Assembly (NCBI GenBank): GCA_013698525.1 | Contig: JACCSM010000554.1 | Coordinates: 1 to 7,854 of the forward strand | Length of the DNA: 7,854 nucleotides | Source: Rubrobacteraceae bacterium | GTDB lineage: Bacteria; Actinomycetota; Rubrobacteria; Rubrobacterales; Rubrobacteraceae | Direction of reading: 5' to 3' | Shown: positions 1-5,659 of the stretch, in pieces | Layout: each line of letters opens with the position of its first letter | Position numbering within the stretch: the first letter of the stretch is position 1 | Notes under the pieces: generated by a model | What the model was told of the DNA's origin: nothing | The model's input: only the letters and a program-made list of their open reading frames with translations | The model's database searches: none | Position numbers and translations under genes: made by a program

Positions 1-517
1 TCACCATGATCGAAAGCACCGCGATCAGGGCCGCCGCTCCTCCTACGGGCCCGATCTCTTCTCGCGCCATCTGCCCGAGGCTCTTGCCGTCTCTGCGCAT
101 CGAGAAGAAGAGCGTCGTCATGTCCTGCACGGCGCCGGCAAGGATGACGCCGACGATGATCCAGATAGTCCCAGGCAGGAAGCCCATCTGGGCCGCCAAC
201 ACAGGCCCGACGAGCGGCCCAGCCCCGGCTATCGCGGCGAAGTGGTGCCCGAAGAGCACCCTCCTGTCCATCGGCTCGAAGTCCCGACCGTTGTTGAGCC
301 GCTCCGCTGGCGTCGCCCTGGAGTCGTCGGTTCCCAGTACTCTGTCCCGGATGAAGCGCGCGTAGAACCGGTAGGCGATGGCGTAAGAGGCCAGGGCCGC
401 GAATAGCAACCATCCCGCGTTGATCGTCTCGCCCTGGGAGAGAGCCAGAACTCCCCAACACGCAGCCCCGACGATAGCCACGCCGACCCAGATCCCGTAC
501 CGGCCAAGAAGGTTCAT
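1..517 (-). CDS. cstA: CstA-family carbon starvation permease, N-terminal part (cut by window edge)
   Basis: This is the first 172 codons of a multi-pass inner-membrane permease of the carbon starvation family. Known members import peptides or pyruvate when carbon is scarce. The frame is open to the left edge, so most of the roughly 550-700 residue family length lies outside. Recognition rests on the family signature seen here: a hydrophobic helix at about residues 8-27, a second at 33-50 ending in YRFYARFI, then TPAERLNNGRDFEP (69-82), FGHHFAAIAGAGPLVGPVLA (89-108) and the helix running to LAGAVQD at 132. H91 and H92 belong to the most conserved family motif. The ATG at 517 is preceded by an AAGGGGTGA ribosome binding site about 7 bases upstream. 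It lies 87 bases downstream of the exporter permease in the same direction, so it could be read through from that operon or use its own promoter. Family assignment is very secure. The substrate (peptide or pyruvate) cannot be told from this part. Confidence 0.95.
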   Translation of the reverse strand, partial: MNLLGRYGIWVGVAIVGAACWGVLALSQGETINAGWLLFAALASYAIAYRFYARFIRDRVLGTDDSRATPAERLNNGRDFEPMDRRVLFGHHFAAIAGAGPLVGPVLAAQMGFLPGTIWIIVGVILAGAVQDMTTLFFSMRRDGKSLGQMAREEIGPVGGAAALIAVLSIMV

Positions 518-554
518 GAAATCGTCACCCCTTCCCAAAGGTTCGCAAGAACGA

Positions 555-583
555 GATCATGCTAGCACAACACCGAAGCGTAT
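555..583 (-). promoter_or_regulatory. Possible weak promoter of cstA
   Basis: In the 87-base gap before cstA, the minus strand reads TTCAAT, 17 bases, TAGCAT. The -10 matches four of six consensus positions and the -35 only three, though the spacing is ideal. The predicted transcript would start about 30 bases before the ATG and include the ribosome binding site. It is weak by sequence; readthrough from the exporter genes is the alternative. Confidence 0.25.
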
Positions 584-604
584 TGAATTGGCCGTAGCCG
601 GGCT

Positions 605-1327
605 TCAGAAACGGGGCGAGAGCAGGTGCGACGCCGTCAGACAGACCGCGAACACCAGGACGGCGCAGATGATCGTAGGGTAGAGGATAATCGCGAGCGG
701 AGTAGCCTCCGTGGCCAGACCAAATACCGTCTTCAGGGCATCGTTCATGTAGGCGAAGGGGACGAAGTCCCGCAAGACTGCCGTAACGCCGGCCGGGTCC
801 TGGTTGCGGAAGAACCCGGAGATGTAGATCAAGGGGAACAACATCGCCGTTGCGTACAACAACACGTCCGCAGGCGATGACGTGAAGTTTGCTATAAACA
901 CCCCTATGCTGTTCGCCGCGACGAGCGTCGCAAATACGGAGAAGGTAGCCGCCAGCACCCACGCGAGCGGCGCAGGGTTGAGAACGTAGACGATTAGAAG
1001 CGCGGGCGAGAGCTGGATGAAATCCAGCACCGCGTTCACGGCCAGTATCTGGAAGACCAGTTTTCGCGGCGACAGTGGGGTTAGGGCCACGCGCGCCAGG
1101 ATGCCGTCGTTCAGGTCGCTGGTAAGGGTCTCGCCGGCACCGAACGTACCGGCCATTATCGCCACGATACCTATGACCGCCGCGGCGTACTGCCCCGGAA
1201 TTCCGCTCGCTGCAACGGGGACGATTATGGCAATAGGGTAGAGCATTTTTAGTACTAGCGCGAACCTCCGGGAGAAGAACAGCGCGACGTCCTTCTTCCA
1301 ATAGGTGTCGGGGAGATCAAACCTCAT
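605..1327 (-). CDS. ABC-2 type exporter permease
   Basis: This 240-residue integral membrane protein is the probable transmembrane half of an ABC exporter, paired with the ATPase encoded just upstream. Six hydrophobic helices can be picked out at about residues 24-43, 48-65, 93-116, 122-146, 155-173 and 211-232. The segment around residues 66-92 (GETLTSDLNDGILARV, then TPLSPRKL) is the cytoplasmic coupling region typical of the ABC-2 fold, where many members read E..GTLE.L..TPLS. The start ATG at 1327 lies inside the ATPase gene, giving an 11-base overlap and probable translational coupling. A GGGGAGG ribosome binding site sits about 10 bases upstream. Members move drugs, lipids, polysaccharides or peptides; nothing here fixes the substrate. 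No tailoring or biosynthetic gene is adjacent, so a general efflux or self-protection role is only inference. Confidence 0.88.
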   Translation of the reverse strand: MRFDLPDTYWKKDVALFFSRRFALVLKMLYPIAIIVPVAASGIPGQYAAAVIGIVAIMAGTFGAGETLTSDLNDGILARVALTPLSPRKLVFQILAVNAVLDFIQLSPALLIVYVLNPAPLAWVLAATFSVFATLVAANSIGVFIANFTSSPADVLLYATAMLFPLIYISGFFRNQDPAGVTAVLRDFVPFAYMNDALKTVFGLATEATPLAIILYPTIICAVLVFAVCLTASHLLSPRF

Positions 1328-2279
1328 CCCTGAGCGCCTCCCCGGTAAGCTTTACGAACACGTCCTCCAAATTGGGCCTCTGCACGGACAGGTTCACTAT
1401 GTCCCCGCCCGAGCGGACGATGCCAGCCACGACGTCGGCGACTATGCCAGGGCGTTCCTCGCAGTGGATGATGAGATCCCTTCCCTCAGGAACGACGCGC
1501 TGTACACCGCCGACCTCGGTCAGGGAGCCGTACTCCACGGGATTGCGCAACGTAGCCACGATGCGCCTGACACCTTCGACGCGGGAGATGAGATCCTCTG
1601 GCGTTCCCTCGGCGACGACCTTCCCGCGGTGCAAAAAGGCTGCCTTGTCGCATAGGGACTCGACCTCGTCGACCTGGTTGCTCGCGAGCAGGACCGCGAC
1701 GCCCGAGCCTGCGAGGTCCCTGATCCTGCGCTGGTACGCGAGCTGCGAGGTGTAGTCGAGTCCGAGCGAGGGCTCGTCCAACAACAGAACCTCCGGCCCG
1801 TGCGCCATCGCCTCTATGAGCGCGAGCTTCTTGCCCATGCCGTACGAGTAGGTCTTGACCTTGTCGTCCGCGTACTCAGCCAGGTCGAAGTAGTCGAAGA
1901 GCTCAGCGAGCGCCCCCTCGGCTTTGGCCTCCTCCATCCCGTAGGCGCGGGCGAAGAAATACGCGTTTGCCCGTCCCGTGAGGTCGTCGTAGTGCGTCGG
2001 ACGGTCGACCATCAGACCCATGCTGGCGCGGACCTTCCGCTTCTCTGTCAGGCCGTCCACCCCGCACACCCGGAACCCGCCGGAGTCTGGAGCGATGGCT
2101 GTCGAGAGGACGCGCAGGAGCGTGCTCTTGCCCGAGCCGTTCGGCCCCATGAGACCGAAGACCTCACCACGCTCCACGCGCAGGTCTACCTCAGAGATGC
2201 CGCGCCCGCTGCTCCTGTAGAGGCGGCCTATCTTCATCGCTTCGAGGGCAGGCAGGGTGTTCTCGGTATTCGATCTCAT
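1317..2279 (-). CDS. ABC-2 type exporter ATPase with atypical Q- and H-loops
   Basis: This 320-residue cytoplasmic ATPase (CcmA/BcrA-like) would energise the permease at 605-1327. Walker A is GPNGSGKST (45-53) and Walker B is LLLDEP with D168 and catalytic E169, both intact. Three other motifs deviate. The Q-loop position holds D92 (MVDRP). The signature reads YSYGMGKK (144-151) instead of LSGGQ, a form common among ABC-2 ATPases. The H-loop reads ASNQVDEVE with N201 where histidine is normal. The C-terminal 80 or so residues resemble the DUF4162 domain that follows many exporter ATPases, ending NLEDVFVKLTG. The frame opens as far up as an ATG at 2330. I prefer the ATG at 2279 because a TACAAT -10 box lies nine bases before it and the extra 17 codons look unlike coding sequence. 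There is no well-spaced ribosome binding site at 2279, so a leaderless mRNA is possible. M15 (ATG at 2237) is another possible start. Confidence 0.9.
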   Translation of the reverse strand: MRSNTENTLPALEAMKIGRLYRSSGRGISEVDLRVERGEVFGLMGPNGSGKSTLLRVLSTAIAPDSGGFRVCGVDGLTEKRKVRASMGLMVDRPTHYDDLTGRANAYFFARAYGMEEAKAEGALAELFDYFDLAEYADDKVKTYSYGMGKKLALIEAMAHGPEVLLLDEPSLGLDYTSQLAYQRRIRDLAGSGVAVLLASNQVDEVESLCDKAAFLHRGKVVAEGTPEDLISRVEGVRRIVATLRNPVEYGSLTEVGGVQRVVPEGRDLIIHCEERPGIVADVVAGIVRSGGDIVNLSVQRPNLEDVFVKLTGEALRDEV

Positions 2280-2288
2280 GGCACGAGA

Positions 2289-2294
2289 ATTGTA
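2289..2294 (-). promoter_or_regulatory. Putative -10 box of the exporter operon, possibly leaderless
   Basis: The minus strand reads TACAAT (five of six consensus) nine bases before the ATG at 2279. A transcript starting the usual 6-8 bases after it would have a leader of only about 1-3 bases. No -35 exists at 17-18 bases; the nearest candidate, CTGACA, is 21 bases away. The only purine-rich stretch (GCGGGGAGGGC, 2297-2307) lies 17 bases or more from the start codon, too far for a normal ribosome binding site, which supports a leaderless or near-leaderless mRNA. Confidence 0.4.
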
Positions 2295-2390
2295 GCGCCC
2301 TCCCCGCAGGCCGGTTGTCAGAGGCATCACCCCGAGTTTGCTCTGTAGTGAAGTATGGTAAGTACGGCCGATTCATAGACAGGAGGACAG

Positions 2391-3266
2391 ATGGCTGACG
2401 ATAAGACGGTAGCGGTTCTGGGAACCGGGATCATGGGTGCCGCGATGGCGCGCAACCTCCTTTCTGCCGGCATGGAGGTTCGCGCCTGGAACCGCTCGCG
2501 CGAGAAGGCTGAGCCGCTGGCCCAGGAAGGCGCGGAGGTCGCCGACAATCCAGCGGACGCAGCCAAGGGCGCAGACTTCATCCTGACCATGCTCTCTGAC
2601 GCTGACGCAGTAGAGGAAGCCGTCGGGGGAGATGTACTCTCTGCGCTGGCCGAAGACAGCGTGTGGCTGCAGATGAGCACGGTGGGGGAAGGCGGCAACG
2701 AGCGTCTCCTCAGGCTGGCTTCGGACCATGATGTCGCCTACGTGGACGCGCCGGTCCTCGGGACCAGGCAGCCTGCGGAGCAAGGCCAGCTCATCGTGCT
2801 CGCTTCAGGGCCCAAGGAGGTCAGGGAGCGGAGCGAGCAGGTCTTCGGTGCCTTCGCAGGCAAGACCGTGTGGCTCGGCGAGGCTGGTGAGGGGAGCCGC
2901 CTCAAGCTCGTGGTCAACAACTGGATCGTAGGCCTACTCGGTGTGCTGGCCGAGACCGTAGCTTTCGCAGAGGCGACCGGTGTGGACCCCGCGAAGTTCC
3001 TCGAGACCATCGAGGGCGGACCGCTCGGACTGCCCTACGCCCAGATGAAAGGCAGCATGATGGTCGAGGATGACTTCCCCACCAGCTTCTCGGCCAACCT
3101 CGCCCGCAAAGACGCGGCCCTCGTTCTCGACTCTGCAAGAGACCACGACCTGCACCTGCGGATCGCCGAAGCCGTAACAGCCCGCTTCGACGAGGCGATA
3201 CAGGCTGGCCACGGTGAAGAGGACATGGCTGCTGTCTACAAGGCCGCACGGCCCGACCGCGGCTGA
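2391..3266 (+). CDS. NAD(P)-dependent beta-hydroxyacid dehydrogenase, glyoxylate/succinic semialdehyde reductase-like
   Basis: A full-length 291-residue soluble dehydrogenase of the 3-hydroxyisobutyrate / 6-phosphogluconate dehydrogenase superfamily. Such enzymes oxidise beta-hydroxyacids or reduce small aldehydes such as glyoxylate or succinic semialdehyde. The N-terminal Rossmann domain carries GTGIMG (11-16). The second strand ends in N34-R35-S36, a pattern that in relatives favours NADP(H). The substrate loop is DAPVLGTRQPAEQGQL (119-134); the PAE.G.L form resembles glyoxylate reductases more than classical 3-hydroxyisobutyrate dehydrogenases (DAPVSGG). The catalytic lysine is K172, followed by N176, and the conserved K240-D241 is present in the helical C-terminal domain. 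The ATG is preceded by AGGAGG seven bases upstream. The gene is divergent from the exporter operon across a 111-base gap. Family is secure; substrate and cofactor are inferred from motif resemblance only. Confidence 0.93.
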   Translation: MADDKTVAVLGTGIMGAAMARNLLSAGMEVRAWNRSREKAEPLAQEGAEVADNPADAAKGADFILTMLSDADAVEEAVGGDVLSALAEDSVWLQMSTVGEGGNERLLRLASDHDVAYVDAPVLGTRQPAEQGQLIVLASGPKEVRERSEQVFGAFAGKTVWLGEAGEGSRLKLVVNNWIVGLLGVLAETVAFAEATGVDPAKFLETIEGGPLGLPYAQMKGSMMVEDDFPTSFSANLARKDAALVLDSARDHDLHLRIAEAVTARFDEAIQAGHGEEDMAAVYKAARPDRG

Positions 3267-3292
3267 CACGGCAGGGAGCGCGAGAATATAAT
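3263..3292 (+). promoter_or_regulatory. Near-consensus sigma-70 type promoter of the PCP_red gene
   Basis: CTGACA at 3263-3268 (five of six -35 positions) is separated by 18 bases from a perfect TATAAT at 3287-3292. The predicted start is near 3299, giving a leader of about 22 bases that contains the GGAGGAG ribosome binding site. The -35 overlaps the TGA stop codon of the dehydrogenase gene (3264-3266), so the small gene has its own promoter despite being only 55 bases downstream. Confidence 0.72.
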
Positions 3293-3321
3293 CCCCTGTG
3301 TAAACTCGGAGGAGAGCATAC

Positions 3322-3510
3322 ATGGCTGAGACTAGAGAGATCACCTGGGACCCCGAGGCTGACCGCAGGATAAAGCGCAGCCCGTTCCTGATGCGCCGCT
3401 TTATCCGCAAACGCATCGAGGACAGGGTGACTTCTAGGGGTCGTACCCACGTCACCGAAGCCGACGTAGACGAGAGCGCCAGCATGTACCGCCAATACCG
3501 CTTTAAATAG
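3322..3510 (+). CDS. Small stand-alone PCP_red-domain protein
   Basis: A 62-residue basic protein that is essentially one domain. It resembles the short C-terminal domain of the light-independent protochlorophyllide reductase B subunit (PCP_red family). The visible pattern is W9 in ITWDPEA, then K18, S20-P21-F22, R25-R26, R29-R31, E33 and a final VTEADV segment. The family pattern is W.PEA...L.kiPffvR...R...E..Ar..G...IT.e.v. In the reductase this domain sits next to the substrate cavity, but free-standing copies are found in non-phototrophs and their role is unknown to me. No chlorophyll gene is in the window. The ATG follows GGAGGAG about eight bases upstream, and the gene has its own strong promoter. 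The many arginines and lysines would also allow nucleic-acid binding, but that is speculation. Confidence 0.75.
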   Translation: MAETREITWDPEADRRIKRSPFLMRRFIRKRIEDRVTSRGRTHVTEADVDESASMYRQYRFK

Positions 3511-3514
3511 GTTT

Positions 3515-3658
3515 CAGGCAACAGGTATCAGGCTTCAGCTAGGGTACGCCGATCCGAGGGTTTCTACGCGGCACTGAGATCGGCGTTCATACTCGCGAGT
3601 CGGTGGAAGGAAGGTACGTCTGTTGTTGTCCTTGCCTGTTGCCTGATGCCTGTTGCCT
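3515..3658. repeat. Opposed heptamer arrays forming a long nested inverted repeat
   Basis: The left arm is four 7-base units: CAGGCAA, CAGGTAT, CAGGCTT, CAGCTAG (3515-3542). The right arm is units of GCCTGNN: GCCTGTT, GCCTGAT, GCCTGTT, then GCCTCCG (3634-3661). Bases 3516-3533 pair with 3641-3658 over 18 positions with a single mismatch that would be a G-U wobble in RNA. Inside lie a 9-bp inverted repeat, ACGCCGATC (3546-3554) with GATCGGCGT (3578-3586), and a 10-base palindrome ACTCGCGAGT (3591-3600). No T-run follows either arm on its own strand, so a simple intrinsic terminator is not obvious. Confidence 0.75.
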
Positions 3659-3717
3659 CCGAAAAAATATCCGGGCCGGAGAGCCGATCTTATAGCGAAC
3701 GACTACCGACCCGGTCC

Positions 3718-3796
3718 GCGGGCCTGTAGGACCCGCAGATGGTTGTTGGCTAGCTAGTCCACTGGACCCTTTCCTCCTAGTCGAGGTGCAACAACC
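3718..3796. other. Cluster of nested helices, possible structured RNA or protein-binding site
   Basis: GCGGGCC (3718-3724) can pair with GG-A-CCCGC (3729-3736), leaving a TGTA loop and a single-base bulge. Immediately after, GGTTGTTG (3741-3748) is perfectly complementary to CAACAACC (3789-3796). That helix encloses CTAG (3750-3753) with CTAG (3777-3780), and inside it GTCC-ACT-GGAC (3757-3767). The helices nest without conflict. I could not match this to tRNA, tmRNA, RNase P RNA or signal recognition RNA motifs. Either strand could be the functional one. Confidence 0.4.
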
Positions 3797-3967
3797 AGGG
3801 TCATGGTATCATCTCTCACGAACTCCGCGCTACAATCCGTACTACAACTTTCGGACCATTTCGTGCATCCTGCACAGACGCGTCACCACATACGGTGGGG
3901 CCTAAAGCGATCCGCAGAGGTATTGACCTAACGAGATTGCGCATTCCGCTAAGAGCGAAAACAAAGA

Positions 3968-4002
3968 GCTGACAAGCTGAAGTGCTGACGTGCTGAAATG
4001 CT
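3968..4002. repeat. 8-base tandem repeat, about 4.4 copies
   Basis: Four consecutive units read GCTGACAA, GCTGAAGT, GCTGACGT and GCTGAAAT, followed by GCT. The first five bases are invariant and the last three vary. The array runs directly into the hairpin at 4002-4030. Confidence 0.8.
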
Positions 4003-4030
4003 TGCAAAGAGGTTCAAAACCTCTTTGCAA
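4002..4030 (-). terminator. Perfect 13-bp hairpin, probable terminator of the amino acid importer operon
   Basis: TTGCAAAGAGGTT pairs perfectly with AACCTCTTTGCAA across a three-base CAA spacer. It lies six bases beyond the stop codon of the importer ATPase, the usual place for an intrinsic terminator. On the minus strand the stem is followed by GCATTTC rather than a T-run, so if it terminates it is of the U-poor type; mRNA 3'-end protection is the alternative. Confidence 0.55.
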
Positions 4031-4036
4031 ACTACT

Positions 4037-4789
4037 CTACAACCGGCCGGCCTCGATGATGCGTCCGAGGAACTGGCGGGTGCGGGGGTGTTCAGGGGCG
4101 GTGAAGATACTCTCGGGCGGACCCTGTTCGAGGATTCGGCCTGCTTCGAGGAAGCATATGCGGTCTGCGATGTCGCGGGCGAAGCCCATCTCGTGGGTCG
4201 CGATGAGCATTGTCATCCCTTCACGTGCCAGCTCCCTAATGACGGCGAGGATCTCGGCGACCAGTTCGGGGTCGAGGGCGCTTGTGACCTCGTCGAGTAG
4301 CATGAGGTGAGGGCGCATCGCGAGCGCCCTCACTATGGCGACTCGCTGCTGCTGACCGCCCGATAGCCTGTCGGGGTACTCGTCCCGCTTGTCCAGGAGC
4401 CCGAAACGTTCGAGGAGATCGCCGGCATTCTTCTCAGCCTCGGCGCGGTTTGTCCCCAGGGCCTCGCGGGGGGCGAGGGTGACGTTGCGTAAGACAGTCA
4501 TGTGTGGAAAGAGGTTGAAAGACTGGTAGACGATGCCTATTCGGCGCCGGATGCGGTTCGCGTCGACGCTTTGGGCTGTGATCTCCTCCCCCTCCACAAC
4601 GACCCGGCCTGAGTCTATCGGCTCGACGAGGTTGACACACTTGAGCAGCGTGGACTTGCCAGAGCCTGAGGCCCCGATCAGGCATACCACCTCGTGCGGC
4701 TCGACCATCAGGTCAATCCCCTTCAGAACCTCATTCTCCCCGAAGGATTTGTAGACGCCTTCGAGGAGGAGGGCGGGATGTTCGTTCAT
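4037..4789 (-). CDS. Polar amino acid ABC importer, ATPase subunit
   Basis: A 250-residue cytoplasmic ATPase of the GlnQ/HisP type that drives amino acid uptake with the permease and lipoprotein encoded upstream. All motifs are canonical: Walker A GASGSGKST (39-47), Q-loop Q89 in VYQSFNLFPHMTV, signature LSGGQQQR (142-149), Walker B LMLLDEVTSALD with D166 and E167, and H-loop H199 in ATHEMGFA. The DEVTSALD form, with V in place of P, also occurs in other amino acid importers. It is last in the operon. Its ATG overlaps the permease stop codon by four bases (ATGA), and an AGGCAGGAG ribosome binding site lies in the permease end. A hairpin follows six bases after the TAG. Length and ending match the family. 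The substrate is not defined beyond polar amino acids. Confidence 0.95.
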   Translation of the reverse strand: MNEHPALLLEGVYKSFGENEVLKGIDLMVEPHEVVCLIGASGSGKSTLLKCVNLVEPIDSGRVVVEGEEITAQSVDANRIRRRIGIVYQSFNLFPHMTVLRNVTLAPREALGTNRAEAEKNAGDLLERFGLLDKRDEYPDRLSGGQQQRVAIVRALAMRPHLMLLDEVTSALDPELVAEILAVIRELAREGMTMLIATHEMGFARDIADRICFLEAGRILEQGPPESIFTAPEHPRTRQFLGRIIEAGRL

Positions 4790-5658
4790 GCCAGTGCTCC
4801 TGCCTCTCGGCGGCGTTTGTCGCGGGCGATCAGACGGTCCGTAAAGCGCGCGAGGGGGATGGTGATGAGGACGAAAAGAAGGGCAGCGACCACGTAGCTC
4901 GCGTAGTTGAACTCCGAGGCGCCGTAGATCTGGGCCGCCCGCGCCGCCTCGATAGAGCCGAGGACCGAGACGAGCGCCGTATCTTTCTGCAACCCTATAA
5001 AGTCGTTGAGAAGCGGCGGTATCACGCGCCTTATCGCCTGCGGCAGCACTACGAACCTCAATGATTGCCAGCGCGTGAGTCCAAGAGAGCGGGCCGCCAC
5101 GTTCTGGCTCTCGTGCACGGACTCGATGCCGGCCCGGTAGACCTCGGCGACGTAGGCCGAGTAGACGAGGACGAGCGAGATCACACCGTAGGCCACGTCG
5201 GGGAGGTAGGAGATGAACCCGAGGTCTAGACCGGGTACGCCGAACCCGATCATGTACAGGACCAGGATCAAAGGTACCCCCCTGAAGAGGTCCGTGTAAG
5301 CCACCGCGACCAGCCTGAAAGGGAAGAAAACAGGTCCTGGTATCCCCCTGACCACGGCTATGACGAGGGCCAGTATCAGGATAAAGACTTCAGAGAACAT
5401 GAAGATCTGCACGTTGAGCCAGAACGCCCCTAGGACCGAAGGCAGACCCTCGGAGCCGACTAGAGACTGCCAGAGGTGCGAGGGGTCGAAAAACCGCTCG
5501 GCCACGACCCCGCTTCCCGGCGCGAGCACTACGACTACCGCGATCATCGCGAAGAAAAGCACGGTGCTCGCGCTCGACACGAGCACCCCCCGGTTTCCGA
5601 GGGCCCGCGAGCCCCGGCCCGCGGACGGTCCCGGGGCGGCGGGACCTCCCTCCGCCAC
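4786..5658 (-). CDS. Polar amino acid ABC importer, permease subunit
   Basis: A 290-residue inner-membrane permease of the HisM/GlnP type, probably working as a homodimer because only one permease gene is present. The first 25 or so residues are a polar, glycine/proline-rich cytoplasmic extension. Hydrophobic helices follow at about 28-46, 80-103, 116-140, 155-172 and 253-272. The family motif LFRGVPL is at 124-130. The EAA coupling loop that contacts the ATPase runs from about 172 to 213 (EVYRAGIESV, then SLGLTRWQSLRFVVLPQA). The reading frame starts at GTG 5658, one base after the lipoprotein TAG, with only a weak GAGAAG site before it, so it is probably translationally coupled. The 3' end overlaps the ATPase start by four bases. 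Confidence 0.93.
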   Translation of the reverse strand: MAEGGPAAPGPSAGRGSRALGNRGVLVSSASTVLFFAMIAVVVVLAPGSGVVAERFFDPSHLWQSLVGSEGLPSVLGAFWLNVQIFMFSEVFILILALVIAVVRGIPGPVFFPFRLVAVAYTDLFRGVPLILVLYMIGFGVPGLDLGFISYLPDVAYGVISLVLVYSAYVAEVYRAGIESVHESQNVAARSLGLTRWQSLRFVVLPQAIRRVIPPLLNDFIGLQKDTALVSVLGSIEAARAAQIYGASEFNYASYVVAALLFVLITIPLARFTDRLIARDKRRREAGALA

Positions 5659-5659
5659 G

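Larger units (their letters stand above)
3511..4036. other. Gene-free, repeat-rich region between convergent genes
   Basis: These 526 bases separate the PCP_red gene from the stop codon of the amino acid importer operon, which points toward it. I find no credible coding frame. A 63-codon minus frame at 3816-4007 matches nothing I recognise and runs through tandem repeats. The content is inverted repeats at 3515-3658, helices at 3718-3796, small hairpins such as GTGCA/TGCAC near 3873 and CACC/GGTG near 3892, an 8-base tandem repeat at 3968-4002 and a hairpin at 4002-4030. It may hold a terminator pair, a structured RNA, or the remains of a small mobile element. Confidence 0.7.

Noticed and set aside
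525..1301. A 258-codon open frame on the minus strand
   Set aside because: It overlaps the exporter permease in another frame; its translation is Arg/Gly/Pro-rich with no membrane or family pattern, whereas the permease frame is clearly hydrophobic and coupled to the ATPase.
1800..2348. A 182-codon plus-strand frame across the ATPase gene
   Set aside because: It is antisense to Walker A and B coding sequence and has no ribosome binding site or recognisable domain.
2914..3521. Two long minus-strand frames of about 195 codons across the dehydrogenase and PCP_red genes
   Set aside because: Both are antisense to genes with clear motifs, ribosome binding sites and a promoter; they show no recognisable domain.
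3661..3680. Possible minus-strand intrinsic terminator ending in six T residues
   Set aside because: The T-run is genuine, but the only stem just before it is TCCG/CGGA (4 bp), and it lies about 360 bases beyond the importer stop codon, behind a much better hairpin.
3741..3796. A tRNA-like element
   Set aside because: It is too short, and has no T-loop consensus or anticodon arm.
3923..3952. TTGACC as a possible -35 of a plus-strand promoter
   Set aside because: No acceptable -10 is found at 16-19 bases and no gene follows on that strand.
4002..4030. The hairpin read as a tRNA acceptor/T-arm minihelix, since it can show a TTCAAAA seven-base loop
   Set aside because: There is no D-arm, anticodon arm or CCA context, and pairing the inner T-T/A-A gives a simpler 13-bp hairpin, so the likeness is probably chance.
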